Assembly (NCBI RefSeq): GCF_013114545.1
Contig: NZ_VTXI01000008.1
Coordinates: forward strand, 62,001-126,000
DNA: 64,000 bases
Reading direction: 5' to 3'
From: Vibrio sp. RE86
GTDB taxonomy: Bacteria > Pseudomonadota > Gammaproteobacteria > Enterobacterales > Vibrionaceae
Within the stretch, counting starts at the first letter, position 1. The number at the start of each line of letters is the position of its first letter. This document shows positions 27,045 to 37,426 of the stretch, one piece after another. The translations under genes were made by a program, and so were the position numbers. The notes under the pieces were generated by a model. The model made no database searches, was not told where the DNA came from, and was given only the letters and a program-made list of their open reading frames with translations.

Positions 27045-28835
27045 CTATTTTTGATCTAGCAACGTTTCAAACTCATCAACCTTGGCTTTTACTCGGTCAA
27101 TGCTCTGTTGCCAGAAGTCTGCTTGAGTAAGATCCATTCCGAGGTGTTTGCTCACCACATCTTCCGCCATCATCGAACCTGTATCGCGAAGAAGATGAAC
27201 ATAATCACTGTAGAACTGCTCCCCTTTGCTTTCACGCTGAGCATAAACGCCGATACTGAATAAGTAACCAAACAGATACGGGTAGTTGTAAAAGCTTACC
27301 TCTGAGATCGAGAAATGGAGCTTACTTGCCCAGAAGTAAGGATCCGGCTCTGACATCGAATCACCGTACCACTCCGACCATGCGTCGCTCATCAAGCCAC
27401 ACAACTGAGGTGCTGAGAGTTCACCACTGCTACGCTGCTCATAAAAACGTTTTTCAAATTCAAAACGAACAGGAATATTCACCATCAAGGCATAACAGCT
27501 CGAAAGCTCTTCCCACAGCATTTCGAGTTTTTCTTCTCGGCTGCTGACTTGCTCAAGAAGGTAATCTCGAACAATATTTTCAGCAAAAATCGAGGCCGTC
27601 TCTGCCAATGTCATTGGATAACGTGTTTGGCAAAGTGGCATATCACGCATTACCCAGTTGTGGAACGCGTGGCCAATTTCATGAGCCAAAGTAAGAAGAT
27701 CAGAACGACTGCCGCCCCAAGTCATAAAGACTAATGGCGTGCGTGTTGCGGCGAACTTTGTGCAGTAGGCACCTAAACGACGGTTCTCAGATGGCGCTGC
27801 ATCTAGCCAACCATTTTCGACCATCAGCGTGACAAAATTTGCCATCTCGGTATCCACTTCCGCGAACGCCGCGTTGATGATCTCAATCGCTTCATCAAAC
27901 CCATACACTTTAGGTTCTACATCCGTCAGACTCGGCATACCAGCCAAATGGTTCCAAGGTTTCATTTGATCCAAACCATGAACTTTCGCCATTAATCGAC
28001 CGGCCTTTTGGCCAACTTCCTTATTGGCTTTCGCAACCGACATCATAGCTTCGAGTGTCGATGCTTCAATGCGGCTATCGTGAAGGCTTGGATCCAAAAA
28101 GCCGACTTCTACCGTTTTTGAGCGCTTTTGGTATTCGGTTAATCGCCAACCAGCTAAGGCATTCAAGATAGCAGCAAACGATTCTTGGTTATCTCGCATC
28201 GATTGTTGAATACCACGCCAAGCGGGCTCTTGGCTGTTGAAGTCTGTGCCATAAAGTAAACTTGCCGCTTGAGAGAAGCCTACTTGAGCGTTGTCTTCCC
28301 CTTGCAATGAGACTTGCAGGGATCCAGTGATATTATCGTAGAGTCGTCCCCAAGCATCTCGACCATCAACTTCCATCGCCGTTAATAGCTGCTCTTCTGC
28401 GACAGACAGTTTGGTGTCTGCAATCTTACGAGAGCACTCAATTGAAAACGCTTGTCCATATACATCACCACTCTCATGGTTTAAGACATCTTGAACAAAA
28501 CCTTCTGGGGCATTGGTTAGTGTGATCTCATAAGGGGCAAATGCTTGGGAAAGCTCAGAGTTTAGCTTAGCAACACGACCAATTAACGTCTTCGCCGCAT
28601 CATTGGCAGCATTTGTTGATGCGTGACATTGAGCAAAAGTGTTTAACGTAGCCAACAACTTGCCCGCAGCCTCGCTGGTTTGAATCGCATTTTGCATTAC
28701 AGTAACCGAGGCACTGTTCTCAACATGAACGCCTAGCGCTTGAATGCACTGCTTAATCAAACCAATATCTTGCTCGATTTTAGAATCATTTAAGTCTTGG
28801 TAAGCAATGGATAAATTCCAACTTGGTGCCGTCAT
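27045..28835 (-). CDS. pepF: M3-family oligoendopeptidase F
   Basis: The 596-residue zinc metallopeptidase has the M3 active site LTLAHEIGHAFHN (HExGH: two zinc His and catalytic Glu, followed downstream by the third ligand Glu in AETASIFAENIV). The helical N-terminal part fits the oligoendopeptidase F fold, which degrades short peptides in the cytosol. It begins 6 bases after the cobC stop codon, so it may be the last gene of the cobalamin operon although the functions are unrelated. A hairpin follows. Confidence 0.88.
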   Translation of the reverse strand: MTAPSWNLSIAYQDLNDSKIEQDIGLIKQCIQALGVHVENSASVTVMQNAIQTSEAAGKLLATLNTFAQCHASTNAANDAAKTLIGRVAKLNSELSQAFAPYEITLTNAPEGFVQDVLNHESGDVYGQAFSIECSRKIADTKLSVAEEQLLTAMEVDGRDAWGRLYDNITGSLQVSLQGEDNAQVGFSQAASLLYGTDFNSQEPAWRGIQQSMRDNQESFAAILNALAGWRLTEYQKRSKTVEVGFLDPSLHDSRIEASTLEAMMSVAKANKEVGQKAGRLMAKVHGLDQMKPWNHLAGMPSLTDVEPKVYGFDEAIEIINAAFAEVDTEMANFVTLMVENGWLDAAPSENRRLGAYCTKFAATRTPLVFMTWGGSRSDLLTLAHEIGHAFHNWVMRDMPLCQTRYPMTLAETASIFAENIVRDYLLEQVSSREEKLEMLWEELSSCYALMVNIPVRFEFEKRFYEQRSSGELSAPQLCGLMSDAWSEWYGDSMSEPDPYFWASKLHFSISEVSFYNYPYLFGYLFSIGVYAQRESKGEQFYSDYVHLLRDTGSMMAEDVVSKHLGMDLTQADFWQQSIDRVKAKVDEFETLLDQK

Positions 28836-28841
28836 TATGTT

Positions 28842-29462
28842 CTATCCTTCTAACGTTTTTCCTATCATGCATACGCGAAAATAGGTTTTGTCTGCTTTGA
28901 TAATTTGTATATGTGTTATTGATTGATGGGCGATATGTAGGGTTGAGTAAAGCTGAGGGTTTCGCCAATCAAGATTGAGCACCGAGGCCAAAATCATTCG
29001 AATCGTGCCTCCGTGACAGATAATTAACGTGTTCTGCTCAGCCTCATGACTAAAAGCCTGCCAAGCAGCATGAATTCGATGATAAAAGTCCTCTAGCGGC
29101 TCCGCATTAGGTAACGTTGCCTCGGCTGGGCTTGCCCAAAACGCATCAAGTTCTTGCCAATGAGAGCGAATCTTTTCAAATGGAATTCCATCATAATCAC
29201 CAAAGAATGTTTCTTGCCATCGAGGTGTTATTAAAGGCTCTAAGCTATGAGTATGAGAGACGAGATGCGCCAAATCTTGGCAACGTTTCAACGGAGAGCT
29301 TTCTACTGCTTCAAACTCTATTGCCTGCTCACATAAAAGGTCGCAAATCGTTTGTTGCTGCTTATCGTCGACAACAATATCTGTATGCCCATATAAGCCA
29401 GGCTCACCCACTGTTTTACCGTGGCGCAATAAGTAAACGTTGATGGTTTTAACGTCAGCCAC
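28842..29462 (-). CDS. cobC: Alpha-ribazole phosphatase-like histidine phosphatase
   Basis: The 206-residue protein belongs to the histidine phosphatase superfamily: catalytic LLRHGKT near the N-terminus and the second catalytic His in IICHGGTIR. In a cobalamin operon the expected role is CobC, which removes the 5' phosphate of alpha-ribazole phosphate (or of adenosylcobalamin phosphate). A GTG at 29462 is preferred over upstream starts that lie inside cobU: GAGG stands 9 bases before it and the overlap with cobU is then only 8 bases. Confidence 0.82.
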   Translation of the reverse strand: MADVKTINVYLLRHGKTVGEPGLYGHTDIVVDDKQQQTICDLLCEQAIEFEAVESSPLKRCQDLAHLVSHTHSLEPLITPRWQETFFGDYDGIPFEKIRSHWQELDAFWASPAEATLPNAEPLEDFYHRIHAAWQAFSHEAEQNTLIICHGGTIRMILASVLNLDWRNPQLYSTLHIAHQSITHIQIIKADKTYFRVCMIGKTLEG

Positions 29463-30012
29463 GCCCAGTTTCCTCTGCGGCGACATCTTTAAGTACAAGT
29501 GGCAACCCGGCAGCAACTAACGTTACGCGTTGGGCGACTTTCGCGATCGCTTGATTCATCCATCCTGCATTATCAACGAACAACCTAGACACTTCGCCCA
29601 TAGGCACAACACCCATACCCACTTCATTGGACACCAAAACGATATCTGCCGCACTGCCATTTAGGGATTCGACTAGATTGGCGACTTCAGCCTGAACTTG
29701 TGGCTCGCTTAACGTGTCTCCATCATTGTAAATAACATTGTTTAGCCACAGTGTTAAGCAATCAACCAACACCACATCATTTGCTGTAAATTGCTGAAGT
29801 TGATTGGCTAACTGAAGTGGACACTCATGCTCTTGCCAATCGTCACCCCTTGACCTTTGGTGGTGTGCAATTCGATCAGTCATCTCCTGATCAAATGCGA
29901 TGGCTGTCGCGACATAGTGCTTTGAAGCACTTTTATCACTGCCATTGACTAAAGACTCTGCGTAACTCGACTTACCCGATCGCGCTCCGCCTAAAACAAG
30001 ATGAACTGTCAC
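29455..30012 (-). CDS. cobU: Adenosylcobinamide kinase/guanylyltransferase
   Basis: The 185-residue bifunctional enzyme phosphorylates adenosylcobinamide and attaches GMP, giving adenosyl-GDP-cobinamide for CobS. It has the P-loop LVLGGARSGKSSYAE at the N-terminus, the HHQRSRGDDW segment around the guanylylated His, and VLVDCLTLWLNN (Walker B). The GTG at 30012 directly follows the cobS stop codon (two bases between) and gives the family-typical N-terminus; a TTG at 30030 would overlap cobS. Confidence 0.93.
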   Translation of the reverse strand: MTVHLVLGGARSGKSSYAESLVNGSDKSASKHYVATAIAFDQEMTDRIAHHQRSRGDDWQEHECPLQLANQLQQFTANDVVLVDCLTLWLNNVIYNDGDTLSEPQVQAEVANLVESLNGSAADIVLVSNEVGMGVVPMGEVSRLFVDNAGWMNQAIAKVAQRVTLVAAGLPLVLKDVAAEETGRG

Positions 30013-30014
30013 GA

Positions 30015-30785
30015 CTAATTCACCACCCAACCAATAAGAATTATGTAAATTAAGAGCTCTGATAGTTGTTGCGCAGCTCCCAAACAGTCGCCAGTAAAGC
30101 CGCCAATTCGAGCGATAAGCCAGCGTTTAAAAGCGACACGAAAGACCCACATGCCTAAACAAAGTACCACCGCTATTGGGAAACCCAACATAAGGGTCGG
30201 TAGCACGCCACTCACGATCAAAATAGTCAACTCTAAACGCGATTGCTGCTGCGCCAGCGGTTTACTTTTACTGGTATCAATATCACTCACATAAGGCATA
30301 TCGTAGATGAGTGTTGCAGCAACGGCTCGGCTCAAGGTATACGCACAAATGATCATGAGCGCTACATCGCCAAACTGAGCAAGCTCAGACAGTAAGACAT
30401 ACTTACCCATCAGCGCCATCACCAATGCACTAGCGCCATAAGTTCCGATTCGACTGTCTTTCATGATGGTTAAACGACGCTCTAACGTCATGCCACCACC
30501 GATGCCATCAGCCATGTCCGTCAGTCCATCTTCATGAAAAGCGCCAGTTAAAAGCAGGCTAAACACCATCATTAAAATGACAGAAACTGACGTAGGGAAA
30601 ATGGTTTGCAATACAACAAACAGTCCCGCACACAGTGCGCCGAGCAGCAGACCAACCAAAGCGAAGTATCGCCCTGATTGATTCATACGCTCAGGACTAT
30701 AAGGAACGTTAGAAGGCATTGGGATTCGAGAGAAAAAGCCCAACGCCAACAAGAACAACTGATATTGGTTTTTCAGTTGTGCCAT
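30015..30785 (-). CDS. cobS: Adenosylcobinamide-GDP ribazoletransferase
   Basis: The 256-residue polytopic membrane enzyme joins adenosyl-GDP-cobinamide with alpha-ribazole(-phosphate), forming adenosylcobalamin. The signature [17 protein letters not shown] (Asp-rich, metal-binding) and about six hydrophobic helices identify it. Its start codon shares one base with the cobT stop codon (TAATG), indicating translational coupling. Confidence 0.94.
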   Translation of the reverse strand: MAQLKNQYQLFLLALGFFSRIPMPSNVPYSPERMNQSGRYFALVGLLLGALCAGLFVVLQTIFPTSVSVILMMVFSLLLTGAFHEDGLTDMADGIGGGMTLERRLTIMKDSRIGTYGASALVMALMGKYVLLSELAQFGDVALMIICAYTLSRAVAATLIYDMPYVSDIDTSKSKPLAQQQSRLELTILIVSGVLPTLMLGFPIAVVLCLGMWVFRVAFKRWLIARIGGFTGDCLGAAQQLSELLIYIILIGWVVN

Positions 30786-31816
30786 TACTCTACGACTACT
30801 CCAGCTTGTTCGAAGCTCGCCATGTTGTTGTAAAATTCAGCAGCAGCACGAACCAAAGGATAGGCCAACACTGCCCCTGTGCCTTCACCTAAACGGAGCG
30901 ACAAATCGAGCAAAGGCTTAGCTTGGAGTTCCTCAAGCAAATATTGATGCCCTGACTCATGAGATTGGTGTGCGAATATCATGATGTCGCGGCAAGTAGG
31001 ATCAATCAAGGTCGCAGCATAAGCGGCGGCGGTAACAATAAATCCATCAACAAGAACGGGCGTTTTCGCTTTCCCAGCAGCTAAGAATGCCCCGACCATC
31101 TGAACAATTTCATAGCCGCCGACTTCAGCAAGCGTTTCGATGACATCAAGCCCACTACAACGGAATACGCCACGCTCAACCAAATCCACTTTCAGATGCC
31201 ATTGTTCATCGCTGATTCCTGTTCCTCGCCCAACACACTCGTGCGCAGGACGATGGGAAAGTGCACTCAGTATTGCGGCTGCACTACTCGTGTTTCCAAT
31301 CCCCATTTCTCCGAACATTAGTAGGTTTGTCCCTTCTTGAGTCAGGTTAGAAACCAACTGTTTACCAAGTCGAATACCTAGCTTAACCTGCTCAATACTC
31401 ATCGCAGATTCTTTAGCTAGGTTATTGGTGCGCTCGCCCAAGCGTTGGACAATAAAATCTTCTGATTCGTGCTCTACTGGGATCAGTATTCCCGTATCGA
31501 CAACCTTCAATGGCACATTGTTAGCGCGACAGAAGCAGTTGATTGCGGCACCACCTGCTAAAAAGTTGACAACCATTTGTTGTGTAACTGCACTCGGTGC
31601 AATGCTAACGCCTTCATCTGCGATGCCGTGATCGCCTGCAAAGACAATGGCCGTTGGCTTGTCAATCTCAATCTCAGTGACAGCGTCACCTTTAGTGCCA
31701 CTTTGAATCATAGCAATTTGATGAGCAACCGTTTCAAGTTGGCCTAATGCGCCGACAGGTTTGGTCTTCTGATTAATGCGATGCCAAATAGCATCTGAAA
31801 TATTCTGGTTATGCAT
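30785..31816 (-). CDS. cobT: Nicotinate-nucleotide:dimethylbenzimidazole phosphoribosyltransferase
   Basis: The 343-residue enzyme activates the lower ligand 5,6-dimethylbenzimidazole to alpha-ribazole phosphate. The catalytic region [11 protein letters not shown] with the key Glu, and the N-terminal [12 protein letters not shown] and [13 protein letters not shown] patterns, are typical. ATG at 31816 ([11 protein letters not shown]) gives the family length; the longer open frame to 31921 would overlap the flavin reductase gene by 59 bases and adds residues not expected in CobT. Confidence 0.92.
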   Translation of the reverse strand: MHNQNISDAIWHRINQKTKPVGALGQLETVAHQIAMIQSGTKGDAVTEIEIDKPTAIVFAGDHGIADEGVSIAPSAVTQQMVVNFLAGGAAINCFCRANNVPLKVVDTGILIPVEHESEDFIVQRLGERTNNLAKESAMSIEQVKLGIRLGKQLVSNLTQEGTNLLMFGEMGIGNTSSAAAILSALSHRPAHECVGRGTGISDEQWHLKVDLVERGVFRCSGLDVIETLAEVGGYEIVQMVGAFLAAGKAKTPVLVDGFIVTAAAYAATLIDPTCRDIMIFAHQSHESGHQYLLEELQAKPLLDLSLRLGEGTGAVLAYPLVRAAAEFYNNMASFEQAGVVVE

Positions 31817-31862
31817 TGCTTGTTGGGTTCTTTTAATCTTGTCTGTTTTAGAAAATAAATAG

Positions 31863-32474
31863 CTACTTTGGACGAGCCACGGAGAATACATTGTCGAGAG
31901 TGGCATATTCACCACCGCCAAGACGAGACAGCGGATTGACTTTTAACGCCTCAACGACAAGTCGGTCGCTACGGTCGCCAATCACTTCAGGGTCGATGAA
32001 TACCTTTTCAACTTCTGCAAAGATGAGACTTTGAGGCGTTTCGCCAATCTCTTTCACCTCATACAGCTTGCAAGCAAAAGCAATTGGGCACCCTTTTATT
32101 CGAGGGAGCTCGAACTCGTCAAATGCGACTAGCTCAATGTTATTCGCATTCACCTCAGAGTCACCGTGTTCGAGAGTCGCCGCTGTTTGCGTCACTTCGT
32201 CAGCAAGCCCTTCATGAGCGATATGAACTACCATTCGACCCGTTTCTAATACATTACGAGTGGTGTCTTTGATCTCGCCAGACGGCTTTTTGCCGACAGA
32301 AAACATCAATAGCGGTGGATTACTAGATACAGGAGTAAAGTAAGAGAAAGGTGCAAGGTTATAGTTTTCTTGCCCAGAATCGGTTAATACCCAAGCAATT
32401 GGGCGGGGAATGACGGTTTGAGTCATCAAGTGGTAGATTTGAGTGGGTGCGAGAGTACTCAGATCAATATTCAT
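31863..32474 (-). CDS. Flavin reductase-family FMN-binding protein
   Basis: The 203-residue protein has the split-barrel flavin reductase-like fold: [14 protein letters not shown] at the N-terminus, [23 protein letters not shown] around the FMN site, and a C-terminal [13 protein letters not shown] segment. It likely binds FMN and reduces flavin or a flavin-using partner. It lies 46 bases upstream of cobT on the same strand, so it may be the operon's first gene. A role in supplying reduced flavin (for corrin cobalt reduction or for dimethylbenzimidazole synthesis) is only inference. Confidence 0.8.
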   Translation of the reverse strand: MNIDLSTLAPTQIYHLMTQTVIPRPIAWVLTDSGQENYNLAPFSYFTPVSSNPPLLMFSVGKKPSGEIKDTTRNVLETGRMVVHIAHEGLADEVTQTAATLEHGDSEVNANNIELVAFDEFELPRIKGCPIAFACKLYEVKEIGETPQSLIFAEVEKVFIDPEVIGDRSDRLVVEALKVNPLSRLGGGEYATLDNVFSVARPK

Positions 32475-32720
32475 CCTGTGTCCTTGGTCATGATTCCTTT
32501 GAGCAGAGTGTAACGTGAAATCATAGAGTTAACACCCTTATTCCCCCATTCGACCGGAAATAAACCGCTTGGTTCAATTTGCAAAATGATTCTAAAAAAT
32601 GAAATTTATTGCCGTTATTAGCCATCTTATTAATACGAAGAAGGAATTTTTACGGCACAAACTCTGCATTCATTTCCGTTGTGACATTGCTTTTCTTCAT
32701 CGTACTAACGAGGAGGCTTT

Positions 32721-32807
32721 ATGTTTGCCAACCAAAGATCAAATAAGCAAAAAACAAACAAATCACCACAACGCAACCAAAAGCGCATTCCCATGTCTCT
32801 GACATGA
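32721..32807 (+). CDS. Possible 28-codon small protein
   Basis: ATG at 32721 follows AGGAGG (32711-32716). The frame encodes a very basic 28-residue peptide rich in Lys, Arg, Asn and Gln (starting MFANQRSNKQK, ending RIPMSLT) and closes with TGA at 32805. The strong ribosome binding site in an otherwise empty stretch is the reason to report it; composition alone cannot prove translation. It could be a small stress-type protein or a leader peptide, but no gene follows on this strand before the terminator. Confidence 0.35.
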   Translation: MFANQRSNKQKTNKSPQRNQKRIPMSLT

Positions 32808-32811
32808 CAGC

Positions 32812-32842
32812 AAAAAAAAAGACCTCGCAATCGTGCGAGGTC
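32812..32842 (-). terminator. Rho-independent terminator of the chemoreceptor gene
   Basis: GACCTCGCA (32821-32829) pairs with TGCGAGGTC (32834-32842); on the minus strand it is followed by nine T bases. Confidence 0.92.
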
Positions 32843-32871
32843 CTCCTTAAATCGACTTCCTACCAATATGA

Positions 32872-34830
32872 TTATTCAGTTTTAAACTTTCCAACCAAGG
32901 CATTCAAATCCGTTGCCGCTGTCGCCAACCCTGTCGAGTTTAGTTTTGCTCGACTTGCAACATCATCAACTCGCTGAGTGTCTTCATGCACTTGTTGAAT
33001 GTTTCGGTTAATTTCCTCTGCCACTAAATGCTGCTCTTCAGCGGCCGTCGCAATTTGAGTATTCATATCATGGATCGACATAACCGATTCAGAGATACCG
33101 CTAAAGCTTTCATTTACCGAATGCGTCTTCTCAACGGTAGATTGTGATGCATTTAAGCTCACTGACATCTGCTGTGAGACTTCTTTAGTTCGATTTTGCA
33201 AACGTTGAACTAAACCATCGATCTCTTCTGTTGAGTCTTGCGTTCGTTTAGCTAGCGCTCGAACTTCATCTGCAACCACTGCAAAACCTCGGCCTTGTTC
33301 ACCAGCGCGCGCTGCCTCAATCGCCGCATTCAACGCAAGTAAGTTCGTTTGTTCTGCAATACCTCGAATCGTGTCTAGAATCACCGTGATACTTTGGCTG
33401 TCGTCTTCCAGTTCATTGATGGTTTGCGAAGAGGCCGAAATAAGCTCTGCTAGTTCATTCACACTCGCCACCGCACTGGTAATATCGTTTTGACCTTGCC
33501 CCACCAACTGTTGACTGCTGTCTGCAGCCGATGCCGCTGTTGTACAAAGCGTCGCAACTTCATTAGCAGTTGCTACCATCTCGTTGAACGCGGTTGAGAC
33601 CATTTCTACCGCCTGATTTTGACGCTCAGAAACTTGAGCAAGCTCTTCGGAAACCGAACTGGCTCGGTCAGCCGACTCGCCCATTTTGTCTCCAGCCAAA
33701 CTGATCTGTTGTACAAGATTACGGATCGCTTCAATAAAATCGTTAAAGTATTTCGCCAAAGCACCCGTTTCATCACTGGAACGCACGGTAAGCTCTTTGG
33801 TCAGATCACCTTCCCCTTCTGCAATCTCTTTTAAACCATTCGACACTAACGTGAGCGGCTTAGCGATCAAGTTTGCCAAAAAGATTGCGCCAGCCACAAA
33901 GAGAACCCCAAGGATCGATACGACCAACAAAATAAATTCCATTAAGCTTTGGCTATCGCTCATCACTTCGTCATAAGAAATTAGCCCGACGAACTTCCAA
34001 CCGAGTTTGCTTGAATACAAGACGTTGGCCATCATGTGTTCGCCATCGACTTCGATATCAAGCACGCCCTCTTTTAGTTCGCCAATATCACGATAACCTT
34101 CACCCAGTGAACGAATATCTTTAAAGTTATTCTCTGGATGTTTTGCATCCACAAGCACGTTACCAGAATCTTCAATCATCATCAGGTAACCGGTATCGCC
34201 AATTTTGATCTCTTTAACGATATCGGTCAGGTTCTTTAATGACACATCCACAGCAACAACCCCTGAACCGCCGTTGTCATCAGCATCAAACGTTTTTACC
34301 GTACCAATGATCGTGGCGTCATCAGCAGCCCAATAATACGCTGGCGTGCGTGCAATGTGATTTGGATTGTTTTGCGCGGTGGTGAACCACGGACGCTGTC
34401 TTGGGTCGAAACCCGCCGTCGTCTTTCCTTGAGGCCATTGTACGTAACCTCCACTTTCTGTTCCCATATAGACATACGAGTAACCGGAATGCGACGTACC
34501 CAATTGTTCTAGCAAACGAAAGATATCCTGCTCTACTTTACTATTTGTCTGAGGCGTCATAGCAACTGACCCCTTATCCATATAAGTTTCAAGCGAGGTA
34601 TCCGCACTTTTCATTGCGGGGTGATTGGCTAACATTCGAACGTTTTCTTCAATGCCGTTGAAATAGATAGCTATCGCGTTATCGACCTGGCGCATCTCCC
34701 CGGAGCTTCTGTCGATAAAGTCATTCACCGCTTCTTCACGAGAATTCGATATCACAACACTTGAGATAATAGTTACTGGCAGCAAAGTGGCCGTGATTAG
34801 CCCAAGCAATAACTTCTGTTTAATTTTCAT
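32872..34830 (-). CDS. Methyl-accepting chemotaxis protein with Cache sensor
   Basis: The 652-residue chemoreceptor has an N-terminal membrane helix (about residues 8-27), a periplasmic dCache-type sensor (about 30-290; the PRQRPWF and [17 protein letters not shown] patterns are typical), a second helix (about 296-320), a HAMP domain and a cytoplasmic signalling domain with the hairpin tip [20 protein letters not shown]. dCache receptors often sense amino acids or other small organic compounds; the ligand cannot be assigned. Methylation-site-like Gln/Glu-rich helices flank the tip. The gene is monocistronic with its own terminator. Confidence 0.95.
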   Translation of the reverse strand: MKIKQKLLLGLITATLLPVTIISSVVISNSREEAVNDFIDRSSGEMRQVDNAIAIYFNGIEENVRMLANHPAMKSADTSLETYMDKGSVAMTPQTNSKVEQDIFRLLEQLGTSHSGYSYVYMGTESGGYVQWPQGKTTAGFDPRQRPWFTTAQNNPNHIARTPAYYWAADDATIIGTVKTFDADDNGGSGVVAVDVSLKNLTDIVKEIKIGDTGYLMMIEDSGNVLVDAKHPENNFKDIRSLGEGYRDIGELKEGVLDIEVDGEHMMANVLYSSKLGWKFVGLISYDEVMSDSQSLMEFILLVVSILGVLFVAGAIFLANLIAKPLTLVSNGLKEIAEGEGDLTKELTVRSSDETGALAKYFNDFIEAIRNLVQQISLAGDKMGESADRASSVSEELAQVSERQNQAVEMVSTAFNEMVATANEVATLCTTAASAADSSQQLVGQGQNDITSAVASVNELAELISASSQTINELEDDSQSITVILDTIRGIAEQTNLLALNAAIEAARAGEQGRGFAVVADEVRALAKRTQDSTEEIDGLVQRLQNRTKEVSQQMSVSLNASQSTVEKTHSVNESFSGISESVMSIHDMNTQIATAAEEQHLVAEEINRNIQQVHEDTQRVDDVASRAKLNSTGLATAATDLNALVGKFKTE

Positions 34831-35031
34831 ACATTGTATGCCTTTAAGTGCTTTACTCTTTTCTAATCATCAACAAAGTGGTTCATAAAAAACGAAAACG
34901 CAAAGCAGTGGGTGTTGAATAAGTTTTGTTTTTGATCACAGACTTTCGAGCCTGATTAGTAGATGCTTTCTAAATTAGTGTTGAAAATAAGCCCAACACG
35001 CAATAGATACACCAAGATGAAATGGTACAAC

Positions 35032-35721
35032 ATGTCATACAGTATAGACAACCCTATCGTTATCACTGCTGGTAGCACTGGCCTAGTCGGAAACGAGCTA
35101 TTGAAACAGATGCTCGACGCGCAGCCGATCGAAGAAATCTATGCACTTACTCGACGTAAACTTCCTTTCTTTCATCCCAAGCTGGTATCAATTCAAGACC
35201 CTGAGTTACGTGTTACCGATTGGGGAACGGAGCAATCGACGCCTAAGTATGGGTTTATCTGCTTGGGGACAACGCTGAAACAAGCAGGCTCGAAAGAGGC
35301 ATTAGAAAAAATCGACTATGAACTTGTATGTGACGTTGCACAGGAAATGAAAGTACTTGGTGTCACTCACCTCGCTGTTGTATCCAGTTTAGGAGCTTCT
35401 GCTCGCTCGCTTTCACACTACCTGAGATGCAAAGGTCGGATGGAACTCGCCATCGAACGAATGGGTTTTGAACGTGTCGTTTTTGCAAGGCCAGGCCCTC
35501 TAAAAGGGCTACGCGAACAACCTCGTAAAGACGAAGTCGTTGCCCAAACCATGCTAAGGATTATGAAGCCGCTTATGCTTGGACCATTAGCTAAGATGGT
35601 TCCAATCAAAGCAAGCGACGTTGCACAAGCGATGCAATACGCACTTTTTGGCAACTCCACAAAAAAAATTGAAGTATTAGATACGGTCGCAATGAAAAAA
35701 TTGATTAAGAAGTATCGTTAG
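35032..35721 (+). CDS. NAD(P)-binding Rossmann-fold protein
   Basis: The protein (229 residues from ATG 35032; starts at 35017 or 34963 would add 5 or 23) has an atypical short-chain dehydrogenase fold. It shows a dinucleotide motif AGSTGLVGNELL, ALTRRKLPF around the NADP-selective Arg residues, FICLGTTLKQAGSKEAL, VVSSLGAS and a later YLRCKGRME in place of YxxxK. This matches the family of small oxidoreductase or semialdehyde-dehydrogenase-like NAD(P)H-binding proteins. The substrate is unknown. It stands alone between a chemoreceptor gene and the cystine transporter. Confidence 0.78.
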   Translation: MSYSIDNPIVITAGSTGLVGNELLKQMLDAQPIEEIYALTRRKLPFFHPKLVSIQDPELRVTDWGTEQSTPKYGFICLGTTLKQAGSKEALEKIDYELVCDVAQEMKVLGVTHLAVVSSLGASARSLSHYLRCKGRMELAIERMGFERVVFARPGPLKGLREQPRKDEVVAQTMLRIMKPLMLGPLAKMVPIKASDVAQAMQYALFGNSTKKIEVLDTVAMKKLIKKYR

Positions 35722-35909
35722 TTTTACAAAATCAGCCCAATCTCGGTCAACTTACCATCACTCCTCTCCTTTAATAACTGAACGTTATATTTAATACCCA
35801 AACGTCACTTCATTTGGGTATATCAAATCATTACCCTCATACCGAATCAAATCCCATAAGATATCCACCAAGCTGATATCTCATAGATAAATCATAAGGA
35901 CAATCAATC

Positions 35910-37283
35910 ATGTCAGTTGTAGCTATCGCATCTCTAGCGGTATTTGTTGGCATTCTCTTCTTTCTCTACGGACAGCAGAAAAAAGAGAACACACTATCTC
36001 GCCTCGTTCTTTTAGGTCTTGTGACCGGTAGTGCGTTTGGTCTTGCTCTTCAGTTAATTTTTGGCGAAGGCAGCCCAGTGATTTCGCAAACACTTGAGTG
36101 GGTGAATGTTGTAGGCCGCGGTTACGTCGGTCTGCTTAAGATGATCATCATGCCATTAGTCTTGGTATCTATGATTGCGGCCGTTGTTAAGCTTGAAAAA
36201 GGCGGCGCACTTGGCAAAATCTCAGGCTTAACCATTTCAGTGCTACTGGTTACGACAGCTATCTCTGCAATCATTGGTATCTTTGTTACTCAAGCGTTCG
36301 GCTTAAGTGCTGAAGGCCTAACAGAAGGTGCCCGTGAAACCGCTCGCTTAGTTGCGCTAGAAACACGTGCAGACCGCGTAAGTGACCTAACCATTCCACA
36401 AATGTTGGTGAGCTTTATTCCAACGAACCCATTTGCAGACTTAACGGGCTCTCGCTCAACGTCAATCATCGCAGTAGTGATCTTTGGTGTACTAACAGGT
36501 ATCGCTGCACGTAAAGTGATGGCAGAAAAAGAAGAGCTAGAATCACCGATTCGTACCTTCGTAGAAGCGGCTCAATCTATCGTTATGCGCCTAGTTAAGA
36601 TGATCATGGCACTTACTCCATACGGCATCGCTGCGCTTATGGCGAAAGTGGTTGCAACGTCAAGTGCATCAGACATCCTTAACTTGCTTGGCTTTATCGT
36701 CGCGTCTTACGTCGCTATCGCATTGATGTTTGTTGTGCACGGTATCCTAGTGTCATTTGTTGGTGTTAACCCGAAAGAGTACTTCCAGAAAATCTGGCCA
36801 GTGTTGACGTTCGCCTTCACGTCTCGTAGCTCAGCAGCAACGATCCCACTAAACGTAGAAGCGCAAATCAATAAGCTAGGCGTTCCACCAGCAATTGCAA
36901 ACCTATCAGCATCGTTTGGCGCAACAATCGGCCAGAATGGTTGTGCGGGTATCTACCCTGCAATGCTTGCGGTAATGGTTGCGCCAACCGTTGGTATTAA
37001 CCCGATGGAAATCAACTTCATTCTATCGCTAATTGCAATCATCGTTGTGAGCTCATTCGGCATCGCTGGTGTAGGTGGCGGTGCGACTTTCGCGGCACTG
37101 ATTGTACTTCCTGCAATGGGTTTACCAGTGACTATCGCAGCACTGCTGATCTCTATCGAGCCACTAATCGATATGGCACGTACTGCGCTGAACGTATCAG
37201 GTGCGATGACAGCGGGTACGATTACTAGCCGCATCATGAAAGAAAAACCTGAAGAAGAGCAACTAGAAACGCAACAAGCGTAA
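35910..37283 (+). CDS. tcyP: L-cystine/dicarboxylate-type cation symporter
   Basis: The 457-residue protein is a DAACS-family sodium or proton symporter with about eight helices and two re-entrant loops; the serine-rich hairpin reads [14 protein letters not shown] and the other conserved region [14 protein letters not shown]. The N-terminal layout and [18 protein letters not shown] resemble TcyP/YdjN, a cystine importer, rather than GltP or DctA. AAGGA stands before the ATG, and a terminator follows. Confidence 0.82.
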   Translation: MSVVAIASLAVFVGILFFLYGQQKKENTLSRLVLLGLVTGSAFGLALQLIFGEGSPVISQTLEWVNVVGRGYVGLLKMIIMPLVLVSMIAAVVKLEKGGALGKISGLTISVLLVTTAISAIIGIFVTQAFGLSAEGLTEGARETARLVALETRADRVSDLTIPQMLVSFIPTNPFADLTGSRSTSIIAVVIFGVLTGIAARKVMAEKEELESPIRTFVEAAQSIVMRLVKMIMALTPYGIAALMAKVVATSSASDILNLLGFIVASYVAIALMFVVHGILVSFVGVNPKEYFQKIWPVLTFAFTSRSSAATIPLNVEAQINKLGVPPAIANLSASFGATIGQNGCAGIYPAMLAVMVAPTVGINPMEINFILSLIAIIVVSSFGIAGVGGGATFAALIVLPAMGLPVTIAALLISIEPLIDMARTALNVSGAMTAGTITSRIMKEKPEEEQLETQQA

Positions 37284-37301
37284 TACTTCCCTCTCCCTTT
37301 G

Positions 37302-37333
37302 AATGGCCGGCTAAATTAGTCGGCCATTTTTTT
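37302..37333 (+). terminator. Rho-independent terminator of tcyP
   Basis: AATGGCCGGCT pairs with AGTCGGCCATT (one wobble, 5-base loop), followed by a run of seven T bases. Confidence 0.92.
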
Positions 37334-37426
37334 ACCAATCGCACTGAGATCGCTCTATCTCGTTTGCCTTGCTGGCATAGCAGTGGTCTAATATCAAAGT
37401 GAATTTCAAACACTTGGTAATAGATA

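Larger units (their letters stand above)
32475..32871. other. Intergenic region with a small ORF and a terminator
   Basis: The 397 bases between the flavin reductase and chemoreceptor genes hold the probable cob-operon promoter (near 32475-32600), one small open reading frame with a strong ribosome binding site (32721-32807) and the chemoreceptor's terminator. A longer overlapping frame (32599-32802, 67 codons) lacks a ribosome binding site and is not called. I saw no cobalamin riboswitch signature. Confidence 0.6.

Noticed and set aside
31817-31921. Longer CobT N-terminus
   Set aside because: It would overlap the flavin reductase gene and add residues not expected in CobT.
32475-32720. Cobalamin riboswitch upstream of the cob genes
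   Set aside because: No B12-box-like sequence was seen by eye; a covariance model could still overturn this.
32599-32802. 67-codon frame between the flavin reductase and chemoreceptor genes
   Set aside because: No ribosome binding site and no protein-like pattern; the shorter overlapping frame at 32721 has the better start.
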